From NCBI GenBank assembly GCA_964630925.1, contig CAZVZK010000125.1:1-29878 (forward strand): 29,878 nucleotides of DNA, given 5' to 3'. The notes below the pieces were generated by a model, which ran no database searches, was not told the DNA's origin, and saw only the letters and a list, made by a program, of their open reading frames with translations. Of the stretch, positions 15,196-22,435 are shown piece by piece (positions within the stretch are counted from its first letter, which is position 1; every line of letters begins with the position of its first letter). A program made the position numbers and the translations under genes. Source of the DNA: RGDT01 sp964630925. Its GTDB lineage: Bacteria > Planctomycetota > Planctomycetia > Gemmatales > Gemmataceae.

Positions 15196-16032
15196 ATGAA
15201 GCGCCTGCTGTGCGTCCTGCTGCTGTCCGGCCTGGCCCTGGCCCAGAAGCCCCCCAGGGCCGACGCCATCCTGGAACTGGAGATGCCCGAGGGCGTCTCG
15301 CCGCCGAAGAGCCACCCGGAGCGGGTCTCGAAGCTGGTCATCAACGGCAAGGACCACACGACGCCGCGGCTGGCGAAGCGGACGCTGGCGCTGACGCTGC
15401 CGGCGGACGGCAAGGTGGTGGTGGAGTACACGTACTGGCCGACGATGTACCAGCGGGTGATCCGCACGCGGACGCTAACGGTGAAGAAGGGGGACACGGC
15501 GAAGCTGGACCTGAACAAGCCCGACGACTCCGACAAGATCTGGGCGATCTACGTGCCCACGCCGGAGCCGGTGGTGAGGGCCATGTGCAAGCTGGCGGAG
15601 GTGAAGAAGGGGGATGTGGTCTACGACATCGGGTGCGGCGACGGGCGCATGGTCATCCTGGCGGTCAAGGAATTCGGCGCGAAGAAGGGCGTGGGGATCG
15701 ACCTCCTGCCGGAGCGCATCGCAGAGTGCAAGGCGAACGCGAAGAAGGCCGGCGTGACGGACAAGGTGGAGTTCATCCAGAAGGACGCCTTGACCATCAA
15801 GGACTTCTCGGAGGCCGACGTGGTGCTTCTGTACCTGGGCGAGCGTCTGAATGCGCGGCTGAGGCCGACGCTGCAGAAGACGTTGAAGCCGGGGGCGCGG
15901 GTGGTGTCGCACCGGTTCCCGATGGCGGGGTGGGAGCCGGAGAAGACGGTCGATCTGGAGGCCGACGACATCTTCGGCGTCCCGGCGCTGTTCCTTCTCC
16001 ACCGCTGGACGATCAAGAAGGCGAAGGAGTGA
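15196..16032 (+). CDS. Exported protein with TIGR03000-like and SAM-methyltransferase-like domains
   Basis: 278 aa. The leader MKRLLCVLLLSGLALA is a clear signal peptide. Residues 25-107 form a small beta domain (ILELEMPEG, then KLVINGKDHTTPRLAKRTL, then YTYWPTMYQRVIRTRTLTVK) like the planctomycete TIGR03000 domain. Residues 125-275 are a class I methyltransferase fold with motif I DIGCGDG at 144-150 and an acidic residue ending strand 2 (GVGIDL, D169), then KVEFIQKDAL and a strand-4 region DVVLLYLGE. A SAM-dependent enzyme outside the cytoplasm is unexpected; either the leader is a membrane anchor or the fold has another use. The start at 15196 is preferred over a GTG at 15187 because GGAG lies 8 nt ahead and the leader begins there. 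Confidence 0.82.
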   Translation: MKRLLCVLLLSGLALAQKPPRADAILELEMPEGVSPPKSHPERVSKLVINGKDHTTPRLAKRTLALTLPADGKVVVEYTYWPTMYQRVIRTRTLTVKKGDTAKLDLNKPDDSDKIWAIYVPTPEPVVRAMCKLAEVKKGDVVYDIGCGDGRMVILAVKEFGAKKGVGIDLLPERIAECKANAKKAGVTDKVEFIQKDALTIKDFSEADVVLLYLGERLNARLRPTLQKTLKPGARVVSHRFPMAGWEPEKTVDLEADDIFGVPALFLLHRWTIKKAKE

Positions 16033-16034
16033 TC

Positions 16035-16054
16035 GACGCCCGCCGCCGGGCGTC
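16035..16054. terminator. Hairpin between convergent genes
   Basis: Perfect 8-bp stem GACGCCCG/CGGGCGTC with 4-nt loop, 2 nt after the stop of the methyltransferase-like gene and before the convergent gene ending at 16110. No U tract follows, so rho-independent action is uncertain. Confidence 0.5.
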
Positions 16055-16109
16055 CTCAGGGCTCTCCCTCACACCCCTGGCGCGCGTCTCGGGCAGGGCG
16101 TTCGACTTC

Positions 16110-16487
16110 TCACTCGGCGTACTCGGCGACGAGGTCCCCGATCAGGTGGACCGCCCGCCGGGCGCTCATGCCGTAGTGCTCGGAGATGTCCGCCGCCGCC
16201 GCCCGCACCGCCCGGTATTCGATGACCTCGAGCGGCACCGACTGCTCCTGGGCCTCGGCCTTCAGGCCGGGGGCCGACAACACCAGCACCGCCCCGTGGA
16301 CGGCCACGGCGGCATCGACCTCCGCGTAGCCCTTGTTGGCCAGCCAGGCGTGCTGCTGCTCCAGCAGCGCCTCGAAGCGGCGCGAGAACTCCGCGTCGTC
16401 GAGCTGGCCCTCCTTGTACCGCCGGAGATGACGGTTCAGCCTCTTGGACAGGCGCGGCAGGATCAGCTCGATCAGTTCGCGGCTCAT
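16110..16487 (-). CDS. Hypothetical protein (125 aa), mostly helical
   Basis: 125-aa soluble protein with no domain I can name. It starts with a basic helical stretch (LILPRLSKRLNRHLRRYKEG), continues with a charged helix (LDDAEFSRRFEALLEQQHAW), a hydrophobic core segment (AAVAVHGAVLVLSAPGL), and ends in a helical part (ADISEHYGMSARRAVHLIGD). The overall look is of a conserved planctomycete protein and not a shadow frame: it has a good ribosome binding site (GGAGG) before the ATG and a -35/-10 pair upstream. Monocistronic. Confidence 0.7.
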   Translation of the reverse strand: MSRELIELILPRLSKRLNRHLRRYKEGQLDDAEFSRRFEALLEQQHAWLANKGYAEVDAAVAVHGAVLVLSAPGLKAEAQEQSVPLEVIEYRAVRAAAADISEHYGMSARRAVHLIGDLVAEYAE

Positions 16488-16537
16488 CAGTTCCTCCGCG
16501 TGAGGGCGGCCAGGGCGTGACCCGCTCCCCTCCCATC

Positions 16538-16567
16538 ATTCTACGCCAATAGCCGCCCGCGAAGCAA
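16538..16567 (-). promoter_or_regulatory. Promoter of the 125-aa gene
   Basis: On the - strand TTGCTT (16562-16567), an 18-nt spacer and TAGAAT (16538-16543). The leader to the ATG at 16487 is longer than elsewhere here (about 44 nt). Confidence 0.5.
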
Positions 16568-16643
16568 AACCACTTCCGCGCGCGGGGGCCACGACGGCGC
16601 CGCCGCATGCCGTACGCGACGCCCCTAGGGGTCGTGCCGGGCT

Positions 16644-16983
16644 TCAATCGCCCCACCCGACGCTCTCCACGGAACGCCGGCCCCCCAGCACGCCCCGCAC
16701 CTCGTCCGGATTCCGCAGGGAGGCGTGGACGACACCTGGTTTCCTCAGGTGAGGGCAGCGCGAAAGCGCCCGCAGCCCCTCCGCATACCCCACCGCGGGG
16801 GTGAGGTCAAGGCGCGACAGCCGGGCGACCCCCGGCCACGCCGCCAGAGCCAGGCCGCAGGCATCAGTGGAGACGGGGGCCAGCTCGCGGAGGTTCGCCG
16901 GCCCGGCGTCCAGGAGGCCCGCAGCCCGGCGTTCTGTGAGATGTCCAGCCAGGGCAGATGGCGCCACTCGCGCCTCGGCGCCC
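16644..16983 (-). pseudogene. Relic of a leucine-rich-repeat protein
   Basis: Directly after the stop of the oxidoreductase gene, the - strand encodes LPWLDISQNAGLRA in one frame. The reading then shifts to another frame that continues GLLDAGPANLRELAP and later GVARLSRLDLTPAVGYAEGL, RALSRCPHLRKPGVVHASLR and SVESVGWGD before a stop at 16644. These are the L-x-x-L-D-L and GLRAL patterns of planctomycete leucine-rich-repeat proteins. No start codon, ribosome binding site or N-terminal domain is present, and at least one frameshift separates the parts. It is read as the decayed 3' end of a once longer gene, possibly cut off when the oxidoreductase gene arrived. Confidence 0.7.
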
Positions 16984-18267
16984 TCACGCGCTCCAGGGCT
17001 TGCGGTACTCCTTCTTGATGTACTTCTCCGCGCCCGGCTCGCTGGCCTTCAGCTTCGCGCCGTCCCAGGTGAACGGCTTGCCCAGCCGGTACGCCACCGT
17101 GCCCAGCAGCACGCACTCGGTCAGCGCACCGGAGTACGCGAAGTTGCACGTCGTCGCCCCGCCCGTCTTGCACGCCTGCACCCACTCCTTGTAGTGCCCG
17201 ATGGAGTCGGGGATCGTCTTCTTCGGCGGCGTGAAGCCCTTGAAGTCGGCCTCGGGGAAGAGCTTGTAGCTGCCGTAGTCGGCGAACATCTTGCCCTTGG
17301 TGCCGATGAACAGGTTGCCGTCGCCGAACTTGATGCCCTGGGCCTTCTTGAGGCGCGAGGCGGCGGCCCCGTCGTGCCAGTGCAGGGTGAGGTTGGGCTT
17401 GTCGGCCCGGACGAACTCCCAGGTGACGTGCAGCTCGTGGGCGGCGCCCTCGGCGTGGGGCGGCGGGCCCTCCGCCGACACCTTCGTCGGGTGCTTCAGG
17501 CCCAACGCCCAGAACGGCAGGTCCATGTGGTGGCAGGCCATGTCGTTCAGCGTGCCGCCGCCGAAGTCCCACCAGCGCCGCCACTCGGCCGGGGCGTAGG
17601 AGCCGGCGGCGAAGGGACGCATCGGGGCCGGCCCGATCCACAGGTCCCAGTCAAGCCCCGCCGGCACCTTCGCCTCGCCCCTGGGCCTGTCACCGCCGCC
17701 CCAGTCCTTGCCGACGAAGGTGTGGACCTCGGTCACGTCGCCGATCGCCCCACTCTGGATGATCTCGACGACGCGGCGGTAGTTGCCGCCGGCGTGGATC
17801 TGCGTGCCCATCTGGGTGACCCGCTTCTTCTTCGCGGCGAGGTCGGCCAGGATGCGGGCCTCCTGCACCGTGTGGGCGAGGGGCTTCTCGCAGAAGGCGT
17901 GCAGCCCGGCCTCCAGGGCGGCCCTGGTGGCGGTGAAGTGCGTGTGGTCGGGGGTGGCGACCATGACCGCGTCGAGGCCGCCCGCCTCGATCATCTTGCG
18001 GAAGTCGGTGTAGAACTTGGCCTTGGCGAAGTGCTTGCGCTGCTCCTTGACCTGGTCGCGCGACTCGTGAACGTCGCACAGGGCGACGACCTCGGCGCCG
18101 CCGCCGGCGATGGCACGCAGGTCGCCGAAGCCCTGGCCGGCGATGCCGACGGCGCCGACGCGGACGCGCTCGCTGGGGGCGTCCTCGGCGCCGTGGGTGT
18201 AGGAGTAGAGCGCGGCCGTGGCGGTGGCGGTGCCGAGCAGGAAGGTGCGGCGTGAAGGCTGGGTCAT
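16984..18267 (-). CDS. Tat-exported Gfo/Idh/MocA family oxidoreductase
   Basis: 427-aa NAD(P)-dependent dehydrogenase-like protein. The N-terminus MTQPSRRTFLLGTATATAAL has the twin-arginine motif SRRTFL, so it is exported folded with its cofactor. The Rossmann motif GIAGQGFGD comes about 20 residues after the signal region, then VVALCDV, DAVMVATPDHTH and the family motif FCEKPLAHT containing the catalytic Lys. The C-terminal alpha/beta domain (DWDLWIGPAP, then WRRWWDFGGGTLNDMACHHM) matches the large planctomycete expansion of this family. Substrates of such enzymes are usually sugars or inositols; this one is not identified. A TAGAAT box on the - strand (18304-18309) lies 37 nt upstream, divergent from the next operon. 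Confidence 0.93.
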   Translation of the reverse strand: MTQPSRRTFLLGTATATAALYSYTHGAEDAPSERVRVGAVGIAGQGFGDLRAIAGGGAEVVALCDVHESRDQVKEQRKHFAKAKFYTDFRKMIEAGGLDAVMVATPDHTHFTATRAALEAGLHAFCEKPLAHTVQEARILADLAAKKKRVTQMGTQIHAGGNYRRVVEIIQSGAIGDVTEVHTFVGKDWGGGDRPRGEAKVPAGLDWDLWIGPAPMRPFAAGSYAPAEWRRWWDFGGGTLNDMACHHMDLPFWALGLKHPTKVSAEGPPPHAEGAAHELHVTWEFVRADKPNLTLHWHDGAAASRLKKAQGIKFGDGNLFIGTKGKMFADYGSYKLFPEADFKGFTPPKKTIPDSIGHYKEWVQACKTGGATTCNFAYSGALTECVLLGTVAYRLGKPFTWDGAKLKASEPGAEKYIKKEYRKPWSA

Positions 18268-18303
18268 GGGGGAGGCCTCGGTGGGGGGGGAGAGCGTGGG
18301 GGC

Positions 18304-18351
18304 ATTCTAATTGCAAAAGGTGGGCGAGGGAAGCGTCTGTTTCGGTACAAT
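18304..18351. promoter_or_regulatory. Divergent promoter region
   Basis: TAGAAT on the - strand (18304-18309) for the oxidoreductase gene and TACAAT on the + strand (18346-18351), 25 nt before the ATG at 18377. The two -10 boxes are back to back within 48 bp, so the units may be co-regulated. Neither has a good -35. Confidence 0.5.
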
Positions 18352-18376
18352 GACCGTCGAGAAAGGGAGGTGTCCG

Positions 18377-18838
18377 ATGCGAATGCTGATGGCCGTGACG
18401 TTGATCCTGGGTATGCTGTCGGGGGCGCAGGCGGTCCCGCCGCCTCTGGCCGATGCCCCGCCGGCGCGGGCGGAGACGCCGTTGAAGGCCACGAAGGAGT
18501 ACAAGGGCCGGATCAGCAACGAGCTGGCGATGCTGGCGAAGGACGGCTACGTCGCCGGCCCCAAGGCGTGGGCCAAGCTGTGGAAGGAGTGGAAGATCGA
18601 GGGCAAGCTGCCGGCCATCGACTGGAAGAACGAGATGGTGCTGGTGGCGACGGCGGGCGGCAGCGGCATGGGGCTGAGTGCGGCGCTGACCGACAAGGGC
18701 GACCTGAAGGCGCAGGTGATCGCGACCGCCGACATCCGGCCCGATTCGGCGTTCCAGATCATCGTGGTGCCGTCCAAGGGCGTCAAGACGATCAACGGCA
18801 AGAAGCCCGCCTTCGAGAGCCGTCCCGAGGAGCCGTGA
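18377..18838 (+). CDS. Exported protein, tandem paralogue 1 (possibly PrcB-like fold)
   Basis: 153 aa. Signal peptide MRMLMAVTLILGMLSGAQA, then a Pro/Ala linker not found in the two following paralogues, then the shared domain (about residues 45-150): KEYKGRISNELAM, KAWAKLWKEWKIEGKLPAID, WKNEMVLVATAGGSG, ADIRPDSAFQIIVVPSKGVK. The pattern (a Trp helix reading xWxxLW, then vDWkke, then a Gly-rich strand and a late VVPS strand) distantly recalls the PrcB C-terminal domain, which I can only suggest. GGGAGG lies 6 nt before the ATG. First of five genes in a close head-to-tail run. Function unknown. Confidence 0.8.
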   Translation: MRMLMAVTLILGMLSGAQAVPPPLADAPPARAETPLKATKEYKGRISNELAMLAKDGYVAGPKAWAKLWKEWKIEGKLPAIDWKNEMVLVATAGGSGMGLSAALTDKGDLKAQVIATADIRPDSAFQIIVVPSKGVKTINGKKPAFESRPEEP

Positions 18839-18869
18839 GCGGCCGCCGCCGATACGAGGAGGTTTCCCG

Positions 18870-19304
18870 ATGCGTGAGCTGATGACCGTGGCGTTGAGCC
18901 TGGGCCTGCTGGCCGCGGCGCGGGCGGATGACCCGGCGGCGAAGGCGCTGCCCGTGATCAAGGAGTACAAGGGCCGGATCGCGAACGAGCTGGCCAAGTC
19001 CGCCCCCAAGGAGCGCTACGTCGCCGGGCCGAAGGAGTGGGCGAAGCTGTGGGCGGACTGGAAGCTCGGCAAGGCGCCGGCGGTCGATTGGAAGAAGGAG
19101 ATCGTGCTGGTGGGGCTGTCGGGCGGCAGCGGCCTGAGCCTGACGGCGACCCTGGACGACAAGGGCGACCTGAAGACGCGCACCATCGCCACGGCGGACC
19201 TGCGGCCCGACACCGGGTACTGGTTCGTCGTCGTGCCGTCCAAGGGCGTCAAGACCATCGGCGGCAAGGAGCCGAAGTTCGAGAAGAAGGACGAGGAGCC
19301 GTGA
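18870..19304 (+). CDS. Exported protein, tandem paralogue 2
   Basis: 144 aa. Signal peptide MRELMTVALSLGLLAAARA. The mature part is a paralogue of the genes on either side (KEYKGRIANELAKS, KEWAKLWADWKLGKAPAVDW, KKEIVLVGLSGGSG, then VVVPSKGVKTIGGK). It is the most diverged copy: the segment before the VVPS strand reads DLRPDTGYWF and the tail ends in KKDEEP. GAGGAGG precedes the start, and 31 nt separate it from the previous stop. No catalytic-looking residues are shared by all three copies, which suggests a binding or inhibitor role; inference only. Confidence 0.8.
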   Translation: MRELMTVALSLGLLAAARADDPAAKALPVIKEYKGRIANELAKSAPKERYVAGPKEWAKLWADWKLGKAPAVDWKKEIVLVGLSGGSGLSLTATLDDKGDLKTRTIATADLRPDTGYWFVVVPSKGVKTIGGKEPKFEKKDEEP

Positions 19305-19326
19305 CGGCCTGCGGAGGGATCGAGTG

Positions 19327-19752
19327 ATGCGCGGCATACTGACGGCGGCGGTGTTCATGTGCGTGCTGGCGGGCGCCCGGGCGGCGGACACCCCGCTGAA
19401 GGCCACGAAGGAGTACAAGGGCCGCGTCAGCCACGAGCTGGCGCGGGCGGTGAAGGAGCCGTACATCGCCGGGCCCAAGGCGTTCGCCAAGCTGTGGAAG
19501 GACTGGAAGATCGAGGGCAAGATGCCCGCCATCGACTGGAAGAAGGAGATCGTCCTCGTCGGCACCTCCGGCGGCAGCAGCATGGGGCTGAGCGCGTCGG
19601 TGGACGACAGGGGCGATCTGAGGACCATCTCCTTCGGGACCGACGACATCCGCCCGGACTCGGCGTACCGGATCATCGTGGTGCCGTCGAAGGGCGTGAA
19701 GACCATCAACGGCAAGAAGCCCGCCTTCGAGAGCAAGCCGGAGGAGCCGTGA
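19327..19752 (+). CDS. Exported protein, tandem paralogue 3
   Basis: 141 aa from the ATG at 19327 (a GTG at 19324 would suit the GGAGG at 19313-19317 equally well). Signal peptide MRGILTAAVFMCVLAGARA. The mature part is very close to paralogue 1 (TPLKATKEYKGRVSHELARA, then KLWKDWKIEGKMPAIDWKKE, DIRPDSAYRIIVVPSKGVKT, and the same ending KPAFES with PEEP), so these two probably share a recent common source or have exchanged sequence. The gap to the previous stop is 22 nt, consistent with one transcript. Confidence 0.8.
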   Translation: MRGILTAAVFMCVLAGARAADTPLKATKEYKGRVSHELARAVKEPYIAGPKAFAKLWKDWKIEGKMPAIDWKKEIVLVGTSGGSSMGLSASVDDRGDLRTISFGTDDIRPDSAYRIIVVPSKGVKTINGKKPAFESKPEEP

Positions 19753-19781
19753 ACAACCATCGAACAAGGGGACAACTGGCC

Positions 19782-20240
19782 ATGCGTGCGTTGACCGTCA
19801 TCCTGCTGATCGCCCCGCTCTGCGTCGGGGCCGAGAAGGACGCCAAGCCCGTCGAGAAGAAGGCCGAGGACATGACGGCACGCGTCAGCGGCACGGCGAC
19901 GGTGCCGGCGGACGTCGAGTCGTTCACGGGCCGTGTGCTGGAGCTGCGGCTGTACAAGTACGACCCGCGGATCGCCGGCAAGGCGGCGGACCTCGTGGAG
20001 GTGGTGACGGTGAAGGACTTCGCCCACACCAAGGGCAAGGCGACGGCCAAGGAGTTCTCCCTCGGCAAGAAGGAGAAGCTGGACGACACCAAGGGGTATT
20101 ACCTGACCCTGTTCGTCCTCGACGGCAAGGAGCGGACGCACATGGGCCAGTGTGACCACGTCAAGGAGCCGTTCAACAAGGTGCTGACGAAGGGGATGCC
20201 GCGCGAGGTGAAGGCGACGCTCAAGCCGATCAAGCGTTGA
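19782..20240 (+). CDS. Exported beta-rich protein of unknown function
   Basis: 152 aa. Signal peptide MRALTVILLIAPLCVGA, a Lys/Glu-rich linker (KDAKPVEKKAED), then one beta-sandwich-like domain (SGTATVPADVESFTGRVLEL, RLYKYDPRIAGKAADLVEVV, ..., YYLTLFVLDGKERTHMGQCD). It is not a paralogue of the three preceding genes. The alternation of short strands and the closing PREVKATLKPIKR recall small periplasmic domains of the YbaY or pilotin kind, but I do not claim homology. AAGGGGA lies upstream of the ATG, 29 nt after the previous stop, so it probably belongs to the same operon. Confidence 0.75.
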   Translation: MRALTVILLIAPLCVGAEKDAKPVEKKAEDMTARVSGTATVPADVESFTGRVLELRLYKYDPRIAGKAADLVEVVTVKDFAHTKGKATAKEFSLGKKEKLDDTKGYYLTLFVLDGKERTHMGQCDHVKEPFNKVLTKGMPREVKATLKPIKR

Positions 20241-20249
20241 GGTGCGGCC

Positions 20250-20621
20250 ATGACCGACAAGCCGAGGGTCTACGCGGAGGACGAGGCACGGGCGCGGGTC
20301 GCCGAGCTCGGCCTCGCCGGGTGGTACGTCGAGGACGGCTGGCTGAAGCGGAAATTCAACACGGACGGCTGGCCGACGACCTTGATGCTGGTCAACGCCG
20401 TGGGCTACCTGTGCGAGGCGGCGTACCACCACGCCGACCTGGCGGTGACGTGGGGCAAGCTGTGGGTGAAGCTGAAGACGCACTCGGCGGGCGGCCTCAC
20501 CGACAAGGACTTCGAATTGGCGGCGAAGATCGAGGAGGTGGCGCTGTGGCGTCCGCCGCCGGGGGCGCTGCAGGGCACGCCGAACAAGTGGGTCAAGGGC
20601 GGCAGCCCCGGCGGGGGGTGA
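20250..20621 (+). CDS. Pterin-4a-carbinolamine dehydratase
   Basis: 123-aa enzyme that dehydrates 4a-hydroxytetrahydropterin to quinonoid dihydropterin, recycling the cofactor of aromatic amino acid hydroxylases; cytoplasmic. The family core is clear: GWYVEDGWLKRKFNTDGW, then EAAYHHADLAVTWGKLWVKL and KTHSAGGLTDKDFELAAKI. Catalytic histidines H60, H61 and H78 are present; the usual Pro after HH is Ala here. The C-terminus has an extra Gly/Pro tail. No phenylalanine hydroxylase is in the window, and many bacteria carry this gene without one, where it may act in molybdopterin metabolism or other pterin repair. It starts 9 nt after the previous stop, so it is read with the exported-protein cluster. 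Confidence 0.9.
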   Translation: MTDKPRVYAEDEARARVAELGLAGWYVEDGWLKRKFNTDGWPTTLMLVNAVGYLCEAAYHHADLAVTWGKLWVKLKTHSAGGLTDKDFELAAKIEEVALWRPPPGALQGTPNKWVKGGSPGGG

Positions 20622-20652
20622 GCCGGTCTGTCCGCCGGCGGGGCGGCTGTGG

Positions 20653-20658
20653 TAGGAT
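20653..20658 (+). promoter_or_regulatory. Putative -10 box (TAGGAT)
   Basis: 30 nt before the Uma2 start at 20689; GAGGAGGGG follows as ribosome binding site. No clear -35. Confidence 0.45.
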
Positions 20659-20688
20659 GCGCCGCCCGCACGCCGAGGAGGGGCCCCC

Positions 20689-21375
20689 ATGAGGGAGATG
20701 ACCTTCGTCGTTGACGATAAGCCGGTCGATCTCGCCATCCCCGATTGGGTCAACGATCTGGAGTCGTTCCGTCGTTGGTGCGACGACGACGATTTCCCCG
20801 AGGAAGGGAGGATCTGCTACCTCCACGGGAGGATCTGGATCGACATGAGCAAGGAGCAGCTCTTCTCCCACAACGACGCCAAGTCCGAGATCAGCGGCGT
20901 CCTCCGCTCCATCGTCAGGGCCGGCAGGCGGGGCCGGTACTTCTCCGACGGCGCGTACCTGAGCAACGAGACAGCCGACATCTCCAACAAGCCCGATGGG
21001 CTGTTCGCCTCCACGGGGGCACTCGCCTCCGAGCGGGTGAGGGTGGTGGAGGGGAAGACCTCGGGATACGTCGAGCTCGAGGGCACCCCGGACATGGTCC
21101 TGGAGGTCGTCAGCGACGGCTCCGTCGAGAAGGATACGGTGACGCTGCTCGCCGCCTACGCCGCCGCGCGGATCCCGGAATACTGGCTGGTCGATGCGCG
21201 GGGCAGGGAGATCCGCTTCGACATCCTGACCCTCACCCGCGGCGCGTACCGGGCGGCGCGGAAGAAGGACGGGTGGGCGTATTCCCCCGTCTTCGGACAC
21301 TCATTCCGCCTCGTGGCGGGCCTCGAGGACGGCTACCTCGCGTTCACCCTGGAGCATCGCGCCGGCAAGCCCTGA
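20689..21375 (+). CDS. Uma2 family (DUF820) endonuclease-like protein
   Basis: 228-aa protein with the PD-(D/E)XK-like fold of the Uma2 family, which is greatly expanded in cyanobacteria and planctomycetes. Landmarks: YLHGRIWIDMSKEQLFSHND at 44-63, KPDG at 101-104 (catalytic-type Asp103), DMVLEVVSDGSVEKD at 135-149 with E139, and the signature IPEYWLVDARGREIRFD from residue 162. The Lys often found a few residues after the second Asp (DxxxK) is replaced by Leu, so activity is uncertain. Family members are proposed nucleases, often carried in many copies; a biological role is not established. It stands alone, 4 nt from the convergent WD40 gene. Confidence 0.88.
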   Translation: MREMTFVVDDKPVDLAIPDWVNDLESFRRWCDDDDFPEEGRICYLHGRIWIDMSKEQLFSHNDAKSEISGVLRSIVRAGRRGRYFSDGAYLSNETADISNKPDGLFASTGALASERVRVVEGKTSGYVELEGTPDMVLEVVSDGSVEKDTVTLLAAYAAARIPEYWLVDARGREIRFDILTLTRGAYRAARKKDGWAYSPVFGHSFRLVAGLEDGYLAFTLEHRAGKP

Positions 21376-21379
21376 CCGC

Positions 21380-22333
21380 TCACCGCCGCGCCGGCAGCGT
21401 CCACAGACGCACGGCTCGGTCCTGGGCGCACGTCGCCAGCCCGCCGCCCGGCACGAACGCCAGGCCGTACACGTCCGCCGTGTGACCTTCGAACGACACC
21501 ATCTCGCGGCCCGTGGACACGTCCCACACCTTGGCCGTCCTGTCCTGGCTCGCCGTCGCCAGCAGTCTGCCGCAGGCGCTGAACGCCGGCGCATAGACGG
21601 CGCTGTTGTGCGCCTCGATGACGCGTTTCTCCGCGCCGCTGGCCGCGTCCCAGATCCGCGCCGTGCCGTCGTGTCCGGCGCTGGCGATCCTCTTGCCGTC
21701 CGGGCTGTACGCCACCGTGTAGACCTGCCCCTCGTGGCCCTTGAGGACGTGGCCGGCCTCCCCGGAGGCGGCGTCCCAGAGCCGGACCGTCCCGTCCTTC
21801 CCGGCCGTGGCAACGGCCTTGCCGTCGGGGGAGAACACCGCGCCCCACACCTCGCCCTTGTGGCCGACGAGCGTGTGCAGCACCTTGCCGGCCTCGATGT
21901 CCCACAGTCGCGCCTTGCCGTCGGCGCACGCCGTCACCAGGGCCTTGCCGTCGGGCGAGAAGCTGGCGTCGCACACCCAGTGGCCGTGGCCCTCCAGCAC
22001 CTTCAGCTCGGCGCCGGTGGCGGCATCCCAGACGCGGGCGGTCTTGTCGCCGCCGGCGGAGGCGATGCGCTTGCCGTCCGCACTGAACCGCACGCGCAAC
22101 GCCTGGCCGGGCTGCTTGAGGCGGTGCAACACCTTGCCCGTGCCGACCTCCCAGACGATCACCTGGCTGTCGCGCCCGGCGCTGGCGGCCCGCTTGCCGT
22201 CGGGGCTGACGCTGACGGCGAAAACGCCGTCGCCGTGCCTCCCGAGGGTGACGCGGCTCGTCGGCGGGCCGGCGGCCTGGGACGCATGGCAGAGGAGCAG
22301 GATCGCCCCGAGGGGCGTGAGGAGTCGGGTCAT
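21380..22333 (-). CDS. Exported seven-bladed WD40 beta-propeller protein
   Basis: 317 aa. Signal peptide MTRLLTPLGAILLLCHASQA, then exactly seven WD40 repeats, enough for one closed propeller and almost nothing else. Blades end in VIVWEV, ARVWDA, ARLWDI, VRLWDA, ARIWDA, AKVWDV and VRLWTL, and most carry SPDGK and a GH dipeptide. The frame is open far upstream, but the start at 22333 is where the signal peptide begins, and upstream sequence is the antisense of the divergent hydrolase gene. A periplasmic propeller of this kind is a protein-binding platform; no partner is evident. Blades are similar enough to suggest duplication within the gene. Confidence 0.9.
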   Translation of the reverse strand: MTRLLTPLGAILLLCHASQAAGPPTSRVTLGRHGDGVFAVSVSPDGKRAASAGRDSQVIVWEVGTGKVLHRLKQPGQALRVRFSADGKRIASAGGDKTARVWDAATGAELKVLEGHGHWVCDASFSPDGKALVTACADGKARLWDIEAGKVLHTLVGHKGEVWGAVFSPDGKAVATAGKDGTVRLWDAASGEAGHVLKGHEGQVYTVAYSPDGKRIASAGHDGTARIWDAASGAEKRVIEAHNSAVYAPAFSACGRLLATASQDRTAKVWDVSTGREMVSFEGHTADVYGLAFVPGGGLATCAQDRAVRLWTLPARR

Positions 22334-22409
22334 GGGTCGGCCTCGCGGGCGATGCCGGGCGGCACAACCCCAGCAAGCCGCGTGCCCGCGGCGGGCCGGC
22401 GGCATAGAG

Positions 22410-22415
22410 TACCAT
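22410..22415 (+). promoter_or_regulatory. Putative -10 box (TACCAT)
   Basis: 20 nt before the ATG at 22436, in the gap to the divergent WD40 gene. Weak without a -35. Confidence 0.35.
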
Positions 22416-22435
22416 CCCCCACAGAGGAACACGCC

